Shown here piece after piece: positions 1-6,967 of a stretch of DNA of 25,356 nucleotides (within the stretch, counting starts at the first letter, position 1; each line of letters opens with the position of its first letter). The notes beneath the pieces are model-generated. The model ran no database searches. It saw only the letters and a list, made by a program, of their open reading frames with translations, and was not told the origin of the DNA. Source of the DNA: a bacterium UBP4_UBA6127 (GTDB taxonomy: Bacteria; UBP4; UBA4092); contig DIVR01000015.1 of the NCBI GenBank assembly GCA_002428325.1, forward strand, positions 56,527-81,882, in the 5' to 3' direction. The position numbers were made by a program, and so were the translations under genes.

Positions 1-109
1 TCGAAGCCTTTATCTGTATCATTACGACTCCTTCAACCATAGAATAGTACTTTTCTGAGAGCATGGAAGCTCCCACCCCGGCCGGATTTTTTACCATAAC
101 AGGACACAT
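1..109 (-). CDS. Partial ORF at the left edge, function unknown
   Basis: An ATG at 109 opens a minus-strand frame of 36 codons with no stop up to the window edge; an in-frame TAG lies six codons upstream. The visible N-terminus begins MCPVMVKNPAGVGAS and matches no family I recognise. No ribosome-binding site precedes the ATG at 109. An internal ATG at 64 has GGGAG five bases upstream and could be the true start. The frame lies 63 bases after the CPCC-protein gene in the same direction, so it could be the next gene of that series. The length is too short to exclude a chance open frame. Confidence 0.35.
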   Translation of the reverse strand, partial: MCPVMVKNPAGVGASMLSEKYYSMVEGVVMIQIKAS

Positions 110-172
110 AATTGTTAGGTATGACTATTTTCTGGTAAGAAGAGTTTTCTGAGGGGTATCACTCAGGGTTCA

Positions 173-475
173 TTAAAGGTCCATGGGATTGGGTGGAAGT
201 GTGCCAACATCTGTTTCTTTGGCTTTTTCCAGGGATTCTTTGAACAGTTCATCAAATTTGGACTTTTTTTCTTTTTCTTTTTCTTTGGCTTTCAAGAAAT
301 TGGTTTCAGCCTCATCCTGACGCTTTTTAGCCTTAATAAAGGCATCCTTCAGGCGGTCTCCTGTGGTTTCTTCCAGGATAGGCTTACGTTGTTCAAGGAC
401 TTCACCTTCCTTGGGATCGACAACCAGGATGGTCTTACAACAGGGACATGTTATTTTAATAGGTTCACTTGCCAT
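173..475 (-). CDS. Small CPCC-motif coiled-coil protein, unknown function
   Basis: This 100-residue protein has a compact N-terminal segment with the motif C10-P-C12-C13 after a short beta-like stretch (PIKIT), like one half of a zinc ribbon. No second cysteine pair follows, so metal binding would need dimerisation or would not occur. Residues about 40-88 are almost entirely Lys, Glu, Asp and Ala with heptad-like spacing, which suggests one long helix or coiled coil. There is no signal peptide or membrane segment, so it should be cytosolic. It follows the HD-GYP gene by 46 bases but has its own near-consensus promoter whose -10 box is only 6 bases from the ATG, and it has no Shine-Dalgarno. 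A leaderless mRNA is therefore likely. The coding call rests on codon-like composition and the clean start; the function is not known to me. Confidence 0.75.
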   Translation of the reverse strand: MASEPIKITCPCCKTILVVDPKEGEVLEQRKPILEETTGDRLKDAFIKAKKRQDEAETNFLKAKEKEKEKKSKFDELFKESLEKAKETDVGTLPPNPMDL

Positions 476-481
476 GAAAAT

Positions 482-510
482 AGTATAAAAGGATTTTCAT
501 AACTTTTCAA
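482..510 (-). promoter_or_regulatory. Probable sigma70-type promoter of the CPCC gene (leaderless)
   Basis: On the minus strand TTGAAA (505-510) and TATACT (482-487) each match the consensus at five of six positions and are separated by exactly 17 bases. The start codon at 475 begins 6 bases after the -10 box, so transcription would begin at or next to the A of the AUG. The box also sits within 46 bases of the end of the HD-GYP gene. Confidence 0.6.
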
Positions 511-521
511 AGATTAGTTCC

Positions 522-2414
522 TTATTTCTTCTTCTTGTTAATAACCATCAGGAATTTTTCTACCATTGAAGGATCAAAATGAAGGCCTGACTGCTGGATA
601 ATATAACTTTTAATTTTTTCCTCATCCCAGGCTTTTCGATAGGGACGATCACTGGAAAGGGCATCCCAAACATCAATCAAAGCAAAAAGTCGGGCGCTTA
701 AGGGTATCTGCTCGCCTTTTAATCCCCGGGGATAGCCAGTTCCATCCCATTTTTCATGATGGCAATAAGGAATATCCAAAACATCCCTTAAATAAGAAAT
801 TGAAGCCAATAGTTCAAAAGCATATACCGGATGTTTTTTGATTAAAACCCATTCTTCATCCGTTAGTGGTTCGGATTTTAGCAATATCTGGTCATGGACC
901 CCCATCATACCGATATCATGTAATAAAGCCCCCCTTCGAATATTGATAACAGGGCTTCCATCGATATTTAAGGCTTTCGCCATGGCTAAGGTATATTCAC
1001 ATACCCTTTGGGTATGTCCCTCAGATTCATATTCTCTCAATTCCAAGGCTCTCGCCCATCCTTCCAGGGTAGCATCAAATGCATTGTTCAACTCCATATT
1101 GGAACGAATGCTTTCCTGAAATAAAGTAGCATTTTCAATCGCCACCGCAGCTTGGGAACCCAGAGCCTCCAGGAAATCCATATCTTCACGGTCCAGATCT
1201 GTTTTCTCCCTGTAAAATAATTCCAAAACACCATTCAGTTGCCCTCTGGCGATTAAAGGTATGGCACAAAGACTAAGGATGGACTCTTTATTCAGCATCT
1301 CTTCAAGAATCGGATCATTGATTTCTCTTTGGACCTCCGGTATATATATGGTTTTACGTTCCAAGGCACATTTCCCTGAATAACTTACTCCAAAAGGAAT
1401 ACTTATTTTACTGACCAATCGTGTTTTAAATCCCATAGAGGCTGCCAATTCCAGAATATTGGGCTGATTTTTGGGAAGCAGTATTGTCACAGCATCTACA
1501 CCTACCACATCAATTAACTGCTCAAGGATGATATGCAGAGCGATATTCAGGTCCAGGCTGGATGTAATGGCTTTCTCAATATTTCTTAAAACATTTATCT
1601 GCTTAAATTGTCTCAGTATCTTTTCTTCATTTTGCTTGCGAATACTGATATCAACCCAGAACCCCACAATTTCCAAAGGCTCTCCAGACTCAGAGAATAT
1701 CATTTTTGCCTCATCATGAATCCAGAGATAGTGCCCATCCTTATGCCGAAGACGATATTCCATGACCAGTAATTTTCTTTGTTCAAGGGTCCCTATCTCT
1801 TTTTTAATCCGATCGGCGTCTGCCGCATGAAGGCATTCCCGCCATAACTTGGGATTTTTGATATATTCCCGATATTCATATCCTGTCAGCTGATTCACAT
1901 TCAGAGATATGAATTTTACTTGATAATTTAATTGGACATCACAGTTATAAATCACCACCGGACTGTTGGCAAGAATAAATTCCATTCTCTCTTTAGTCAG
2001 ACCCAACTCAGCCTCTATGGACAACCTCTTTTTACTAGATTCCAATTCTTCGATTGCTCTCATAATTGCAGGCATCAATTTATAAAGCTTATCTTTTAGG
2101 ACATAATCAGTAGCTCCCTTTTTCATCGTATCGACAGCTGTTTCTTCACCCATAGAACCACTGACAAAGATAAAAGGGATGCCTTGATTATGCTCTCTGG
2201 CAATCTGCAATGCTGACAGGCCATCGAAGGTCGGAAGCCTGGAATCTGCCAGAATCAAATCAGGCTTATAATCCAGCAGGGCTTCTACAAAATCTTTGCG
2301 ATTATCTACCCACTTATGAATAAGCTTAACAGGCGATTGTCGTAATTCCTTGATAATAAGTTCAGCGTCGGTAATTTCATCTTCCAACATGAGTATTCGA
2401 TAGGTATCCCCCAT
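522..2414 (-). CDS. Response regulator: REC-PAS-GAF-HD-GYP, predicted c-di-GMP phosphodiesterase
   Basis: This 630-residue cytosolic protein starts with a receiver domain (about 5-125) with acidic pocket E11/D12, phospho-acceptor D57 and conserved K107. A PAS domain (about 145-260), a GAF domain (about 275-425) and a C-terminal HD-GYP domain (about 435-625) follow. The HD pair is H499-D500, and the signature HHEKWDGTGYP (552-562) is complete, as is an HP motif between them. HD-GYP domains hydrolyse cyclic di-GMP to pGpG or GMP, so phosphorylation of D57 probably controls second-messenger turnover. The usual HDIGK is HDIGM here (M503), and the usual VPD is VHD; neither is a metal ligand. AGGAG lies 6 bases before the ATG. 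The gene starts 9 bases after the Rcp1-type receiver gene and is evidently co-transcribed with it and with the large kinase, its likely phosphodonor. A role in motility or biofilm switching is inference only. Confidence 0.93.
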   Translation of the reverse strand: MGDTYRILMLEDEITDAELIIKELRQSPVKLIHKWVDNRKDFVEALLDYKPDLILADSRLPTFDGLSALQIAREHNQGIPFIFVSGSMGEETAVDTMKKGATDYVLKDKLYKLMPAIMRAIEELESSKKRLSIEAELGLTKERMEFILANSPVVIYNCDVQLNYQVKFISLNVNQLTGYEYREYIKNPKLWRECLHAADADRIKKEIGTLEQRKLLVMEYRLRHKDGHYLWIHDEAKMIFSESGEPLEIVGFWVDISIRKQNEEKILRQFKQINVLRNIEKAITSSLDLNIALHIILEQLIDVVGVDAVTILLPKNQPNILELAASMGFKTRLVSKISIPFGVSYSGKCALERKTIYIPEVQREINDPILEEMLNKESILSLCAIPLIARGQLNGVLELFYREKTDLDREDMDFLEALGSQAAVAIENATLFQESIRSNMELNNAFDATLEGWARALELREYESEGHTQRVCEYTLAMAKALNIDGSPVINIRRGALLHDIGMMGVHDQILLKSEPLTDEEWVLIKKHPVYAFELLASISYLRDVLDIPYCHHEKWDGTGYPRGLKGEQIPLSARLFALIDVWDALSSDRPYRKAWDEEKIKSYIIQQSGLHFDPSMVEKFLMVINKKKK

Positions 2415-2423
2415 AACAGGCTC

Positions 2424-2864
2424 CTAGTCTTTAATTCGATTCAAAATAAGCCAATACATTCCCAGGTTTGATACAGCTTTGACGAATCCATCAAATTCAA
2501 CCGGCTTACTGATATAGCTATTCACTCCAAGTTCATAGGATTTAGCAATATCCTGGTCTTCCTGGGATGAAGTTAAAACTACGACAGGAATATGGCAGGT
2601 TCGTTCATCCCCTTTGATAGTTTTCAAAACTTCCATCCCATCTATTTTGGGCAATCTAAGGTCCAGAAGGATTACTTTAGGATGCCGGCTGGAATCCCGA
2701 CTAACATATTCCCCTTTACTAAACAGGAAATCTATGGCTTCGGCCCCATCCTTCACCCAGTATAAACGGTTCGCCAGATGATTGCTTTTCAATGAACGGA
2801 TAGTCAGTTCTTCATCGGTGGAATTATCTTCGACCAGCAAAATTTCAATTTCATTAAGGTCCAT
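2424..2864 (-). CDS. Stand-alone response regulator of the Rcp1/phytochrome-partner type
   Basis: A single receiver domain fills this 146-residue protein: an acidic pair in the segment LLVEDN, phospho-acceptor D68 in LLDLRLPK, T98 and K120. The insert between beta-2 and alpha-2 (GAEAIDFLF...) and the phrase LLDLRLPKIDGMEVL are typical of Rcp1-like regulators that pair with phytochrome-type kinases having an FSYSVSHDLR H-box, which is what the upstream kinase has. There is no output domain, so it probably shuttles phosphate or acts by protein contact. A longer reading from TTG at 2885 would overlap the kinase stop, but AGGGGAG lies 5 bases before the ATG at 2864, so I take that start. The gene sits 17 bases after the kinase and 9 bases before the HD-GYP protein. 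Confidence 0.93.
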   Translation of the reverse strand: MDLNEIEILLVEDNSTDEELTIRSLKSNHLANRLYWVKDGAEAIDFLFSKGEYVSRDSSRHPKVILLDLRLPKIDGMEVLKTIKGDERTCHIPVVVLTSSQEDQDIAKSYELGVNSYISKPVEFDGFVKAVSNLGMYWLILNRIKD

Positions 2865-2881
2865 AACATCTCCCCTTACAA

Positions 2882-5800
2882 TCAATTTACCTCTCCCTTA
2901 TCGGGTAATGTAAAGTAAAAACAGGCTCCCTCACCCAGTTTTGATTCAGCCCAGATTTTCCCTCCATGACGAGATATAATCCGATGAACCAATGCCAACC
3001 CCACCCCGGTACCCTCAAATTCTTCTGGGCTGTGAAGCCTCTGGAATACTCTAAATAATTTATCTATGTAATGCATATCAAAACCCACTCCATTATCCTT
3101 AACGTAATAGACCGTCTCCTGATTAATGGTTTGCACCCCTGCTTCAACCTGGCTTTTCTGTTCTTTTGAAGAGAATTTAAGAGCATTGGATATAAGATTT
3201 TGATAGACCTGTTTGATCATGGAAGGATCGCTAGTACTGGGAGGTAATGGCTTCAGAATAATCTCGAGTCGGCTCTTATCCATCATCATGGTCAAATCCT
3301 CTATGACTGCCTTGACCAACTGGTTCATATCCACCGTAGAACGGGTCATTTCCTTTCTTCCTAAACGGGAGAAAGCCAACAAGTCATCAATCAGATTTCC
3401 CATCTTACGGCTATTATCTCTGACGACATGAAGTAATCGTTTCCCTTCTTCATCTAATTTACTCCCGTATTCCTCCAATACAATCCGGCTAAATCCATCA
3501 ATAGCTCTCAAGGGAACTCTCAAATCATGGGAAACTGAATAAGAAAAGCTCTCCAATTCCTTATTAGCTTCCAGTAATTGAGCTGTTCTTAATTTAACTC
3601 TTTCTTCCAGGGTTTCATTCAGTCTCCTGATTTCTTCTTCTCTTTGCTTGACCTCAGTAATATCGATTTGCGAACCTACCAGCCTTTGCGGTTTATTATT
3701 TTCATCCATTAAGATAGAGGCCCGGGAGATGACCCATCGATAAGAACCATCGTTATGTTTCATTCTGTACTCAATTGAATAAGGTCCCTCAGGATTTTTA
3801 ACGTAACTTTGAACATATTTAAGAACCCTATGTAAATCCTCATGGTGGATTAATCTTTTCCATTGAGTCAAACTGGCAACAACAGAGTGGTCCTGATATC
3901 CCAGGATTTCACTGCATTCAGGAGATAATTGCATTTGTTCAGAGGTGAAATCCCAAGACCATAATCCGGTATTCGAGGCTTTAACCGCTGTATCCAACAA
4001 AAGCTGGCTTTCCTCCAGGGCCGCTTTCATTCGCTTATCTTCAGTAATATCATCAATCACAGCCATCATACCCTTAATTTCATGATATGCAGTGAATATC
4101 GGAGCCAGAGATATGCTGATATCGATAGGAGTTCCATTCTTATGATTCCATTGGGTTTCAAAATTCCGGATACTTTCCCCCTTAAAAGCAGTCTTTCGAA
4201 AATGAAGGTATTCATCTTCTTTGCCAGAGGGAATAATACTCATGTTCTTCCCCAGAATTTCTTCAGTAGTCCATCCCAGCATTTCTTCTGCCATCTTATT
4301 CCATAACAGCACTTTTCCAGCCAAATCCACAGCAATAATAGCCATAGGTGATGATTGAATAATCGTCTTCATTTCTTCTTGTTTATGACTAAGCTCCTCA
4401 TCCTTTCGATCTCTGTCCATACGAACCCGGAGGTTTTGTATCCCGAAACTCATATCATCGACCAATTGCTGTAAAAGGGTCTGTTCAACTTCATTAAATG
4501 AACCTTCATCCCTGGAATAGAGATTAAGAGCGCCCCATTGATTTCCACTTAATCGGAAGGGAAAAGAGGCTGTCAATTGTATTCCCAGTTGATGGGCAAA
4601 TCCCAACCATGGAGTAAAAGTGGCATCATTATTCAAATCTCTTGCAATAATAGATTTATGGCTTTTCAAAGCTCTGCCTGCAGGTCCACTCCCTCTGATA
4701 GGGTCTGACAGAACAATATTCATTTGGTCCACATATTCCTTATTTTCGCCAAAAAACTCAACCGGAACGACTTTTCCTTCAGCACCCTCTTCCAGATACC
4801 CGACCCAAGCCAGGCTATAACCTCCCTTTTCTACCAGGATCCGGCACACTTCTTTTAAAAAACTGCCTTCACTCACGGCTCTTATCAATGCCTCATTGGC
4901 CTGGCTTAAGACCTGTAATGTCCGGTGGCTCTGCTGTAATCGTTTTTCATTGTTTTTTAAGGATGAGATATCGGAGAGATATATTCTTATAGAATGATGC
5001 TGAGGAGAAATGAGAATGGATGCCCCAAATACAGCTTTCTGAATAGGGATTTCGTTATAAACAATCCCTTCCCGGCCTTCCTTGAGCCATTCCAGTATTT
5101 CCTGGATATTCTCTGGAAAATACTGTTTAAGGTCTCCGCCAGCCTTCAACCATTCTAAGGTCTCTCTGGCGCTTCTATTACAATATTTGATTTCCCCGGA
5201 TTCATCCAACTCTATGATAGGGGATGGATCAGAATCCAGAAAAGATGTCAGATGTTCCAGGGTTTGGGTCGTTTTAATCTTGTCGCTGATATCCCGGCTG
5301 AAAATAGAAATTCCATGTTCGGATGGATAGGCATGAATTTCAAAATAACGCTCTTTCCCATGGAAGTTAAAAGAATTCACCCAATACCCCGATTTCCCAT
5401 TTTTAAGAACGTTCTTATAAAACTCTTCCACTGAAGAATCACGAGCCTCAGGAAAGACTTCATACAGGCTTTTACCTATAGCATCACAAGCCTTAATCCC
5501 TGTTAGTTTTTCAGAAGCTCGATTCCAATAGGTATACTTGAAATCAGAATCCATAGCAAAAAAGATATCATCGATACTTTCAGTCAATTCCCGATATTTA
5601 GCCTCTTCTTGTTTCAGTCTTTCTTCCAATTCACTGGCCCTTGTCAACTGCACCTGGAATTCCTGATTTTTTGTTCTTAATTCCCTAGTTTGCCAATTCA
5701 CCTCATCCCGGAGAGAATAATGTTTCAAACTTAAAAGATAAGCAAACACAGTCCCTAAACAAGTCAATAATAAAAATAAAAAATTCCCGACCCTGAGATT

Positions 5801-6607
5801 GGATCTGAGAGGTTTATCCCAGCCATCGACTGGCGCAGCGGCCATCTCCCATTGGTTTCCATTGACTGGAATCGATATTTGAATAGATTCTTTATTGAAA
5901 AGTGTAGAATCTCCACTAAATACAGCTCCATCTTTTTTTCTCAATGACAGATTCAGAATTTGCATCCCGGAATTAATTCCAGCTTCTTCCAGCAAGGGGG
6001 ATAAATCCAGGACAAGAATGGAAAATCCCCAGAATTTATCTTTTAAGAAAACTGCCTTACGGGCGACAAATCCCATCCCCCCCTGACGAAGTTCATAAGG
6101 CCCGCTGATGACGACTTCCTGAGTTTTAATTGTCTCTGCCACATCTCTTCTGACCTCAGGCCAGTTATCGAGGAAAAGATTATGATTCAGAGCCACCTCA
6201 TTTCCTTGAATTGGATAGACAAACCGGTTGATTCCCTGGGGAGATATAATGACTGCCCGTATCCCAATTTTATCGGCCAGAATACCCATGGCATAATTCT
6301 GGAATTCTTTTTCAAATTCAGAAGAAGATAAGTTTCGATGGGCAATAATGAAGGACTCTAACGCATCTAATCTGGCTATTCGACGGTCAATTCGATTGAT
6401 AAGTTGGTTTTTATAGACATTGGCTGTAAACTGGACATCATGCCGAAGTAATTGAGAGAGATAATTGTGATAAAGAAATAGACCGATACCCCAAAAACAT
6501 AGAAATATGGTTAAACTAATAATTCCCCAAATACATGCTTTTTTTTGGGCCGACCCCTCGGACTTTTTTTTAAGTCTTCCGTTTTGAATCACGGTCAGAA
6601 CTCTCAT
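2882..6607 (-). CDS. Membrane CHASE-PAS-GAF multi-sensor histidine kinase
   Basis: This 1241-residue kinase has a first membrane helix at about 24-47, an extracytoplasmic CHASE-type sensor (about 75-205, with GNEVALNHNLF and the ISGPYELRQGG segment), and a second membrane helix at about 274-294. A coiled coil and PAS domains (about 340-450 and 450-560), a GAF domain (about 575-730), and two more PAS domains (about 745-865 and 870-990, the last followed by a PAC-like GSQIDITE) come next. The H-box is FSYSVSHDLRVPLR with H1027, and the ATPase carries the N box (QNLISNALKFS) and DNGVGF and GTGVGLAL motifs. The H-box type is that of phytochrome-like kinases that pair with Rcp1-type receivers, and the next gene is one. 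CHASE domains bind small ligands such as cytokinins or peptides in other systems; the ligand here is unknown. The start at 6607 has only a weak ribosome-binding site (AAAGG, about 12 bases upstream). It is probably the first gene of the operon. Confidence 0.95.
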   Translation of the reverse strand: MRVLTVIQNGRLKKKSEGSAQKKACIWGIISLTIFLCFWGIGLFLYHNYLSQLLRHDVQFTANVYKNQLINRIDRRIARLDALESFIIAHRNLSSSEFEKEFQNYAMGILADKIGIRAVIISPQGINRFVYPIQGNEVALNHNLFLDNWPEVRRDVAETIKTQEVVISGPYELRQGGMGFVARKAVFLKDKFWGFSILVLDLSPLLEEAGINSGMQILNLSLRKKDGAVFSGDSTLFNKESIQISIPVNGNQWEMAAAPVDGWDKPLRSNLRVGNFLFLLLTCLGTVFAYLLSLKHYSLRDEVNWQTRELRTKNQEFQVQLTRASELEERLKQEEAKYRELTESIDDIFFAMDSDFKYTYWNRASEKLTGIKACDAIGKSLYEVFPEARDSSVEEFYKNVLKNGKSGYWVNSFNFHGKERYFEIHAYPSEHGISIFSRDISDKIKTTQTLEHLTSFLDSDPSPIIELDESGEIKYCNRSARETLEWLKAGGDLKQYFPENIQEILEWLKEGREGIVYNEIPIQKAVFGASILISPQHHSIRIYLSDISSLKNNEKRLQQSHRTLQVLSQANEALIRAVSEGSFLKEVCRILVEKGGYSLAWVGYLEEGAEGKVVPVEFFGENKEYVDQMNIVLSDPIRGSGPAGRALKSHKSIIARDLNNDATFTPWLGFAHQLGIQLTASFPFRLSGNQWGALNLYSRDEGSFNEVEQTLLQQLVDDMSFGIQNLRVRMDRDRKDEELSHKQEEMKTIIQSSPMAIIAVDLAGKVLLWNKMAEEMLGWTTEEILGKNMSIIPSGKEDEYLHFRKTAFKGESIRNFETQWNHKNGTPIDISISLAPIFTAYHEIKGMMAVIDDITEDKRMKAALEESQLLLDTAVKASNTGLWSWDFTSEQMQLSPECSEILGYQDHSVVASLTQWKRLIHHEDLHRVLKYVQSYVKNPEGPYSIEYRMKHNDGSYRWVISRASILMDENNKPQRLVGSQIDITEVKQREEEIRRLNETLEERVKLRTAQLLEANKELESFSYSVSHDLRVPLRAIDGFSRIVLEEYGSKLDEEGKRLLHVVRDNSRKMGNLIDDLLAFSRLGRKEMTRSTVDMNQLVKAVIEDLTMMMDKSRLEIILKPLPPSTSDPSMIKQVYQNLISNALKFSSKEQKSQVEAGVQTINQETVYYVKDNGVGFDMHYIDKLFRVFQRLHSPEEFEGTGVGLALVHRIISRHGGKIWAESKLGEGACFYFTLPDKGEVN

Positions 6608-6734
6608 TTCCAGGAATGCCTTTCAGGGAACTCCCTCTGCTTCCAGAAATATATCTTCTGAAGGCTCCTTCATTAATGAACAGTTCAACTGACTCTATCT
6701 ACCGGAACATTTCTCTATACCCTGATATTTTTTC

Positions 6735-6763
6735 ATTGTATAACTAAATCTATATTAACTCAA
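6735..6763 (-). promoter_or_regulatory. Candidate promoter of the sensor kinase operon
   Basis: On the minus strand TTGAGT (6758-6763) and TACAAT (6735-6740) are separated by 17 bases. The predicted transcript start near 6728 gives a leader of about 120 bases before the kinase ATG at 6607. The surrounding DNA is AT-rich, so a chance match is possible. Confidence 0.4.
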
Positions 6764-6838
6764 GCTATCACAGCCATTTTGATTTCAATGCCCGATTGGC
6801 TCGAATGACTTGCTTTGAAGTACTCCCAAATCGGTTCA

Positions 6839-6869
6839 GGACCCAGGCTGTAGCCATCAGCCTGGGTCC
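6839..6869. repeat. Perfect 12-bp inverted repeat, 7-base loop
   Basis: The arms GGACCCAGGCTG (6839-6850) and CAGCCTGGGTCC (6858-6869) pair perfectly around a 7-base loop. It starts about 100 bases after the pullulanase stop codon. No T-tract follows on either strand, so it is not a standard intrinsic terminator. It could be a 3-prime processing or stabilising hairpin, a protein-binding site, or a copy of a dispersed palindromic element. Confidence 0.7.
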
Positions 6870-6967
6870 AATTCCGAAGACAAATGAGTCCGGAATTTAT
6901 TCAAATACAGTTTTAACTCAAATAATACCAGGCAAGAATCTTCATAATATGCATAGGAAAGGATGTC

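Larger units (their letters stand above)
6608..6967. other. 360-bp gap between the sensor kinase operon and the pullulanase gene
   Basis: Both flanking genes are on the minus strand. The gap holds a promoter candidate for the kinase operon (6735-6763), a perfect 12-bp inverted repeat (6839-6869) and a smaller 7-bp inverted repeat with 14-base loop (6870-6897, arms AATTCCG/CGGAATT). I see no credible coding frame; a plus-strand frame running into 7062 is antisense to the pullulanase C-terminus. Confidence 0.6.

Noticed and set aside
142..166. Possible terminator after the CPCC gene
   Set aside because: The stem CTGAG/CTCAG is only 5 bp with a 9-base loop, and no T-tract follows on the minus strand.
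255..295. Polypyrimidine tract with ctttttcttttt-type repeats
   Set aside because: It encodes the Lys/Glu helix of the CPCC protein on the other strand and is simply codon repetition.
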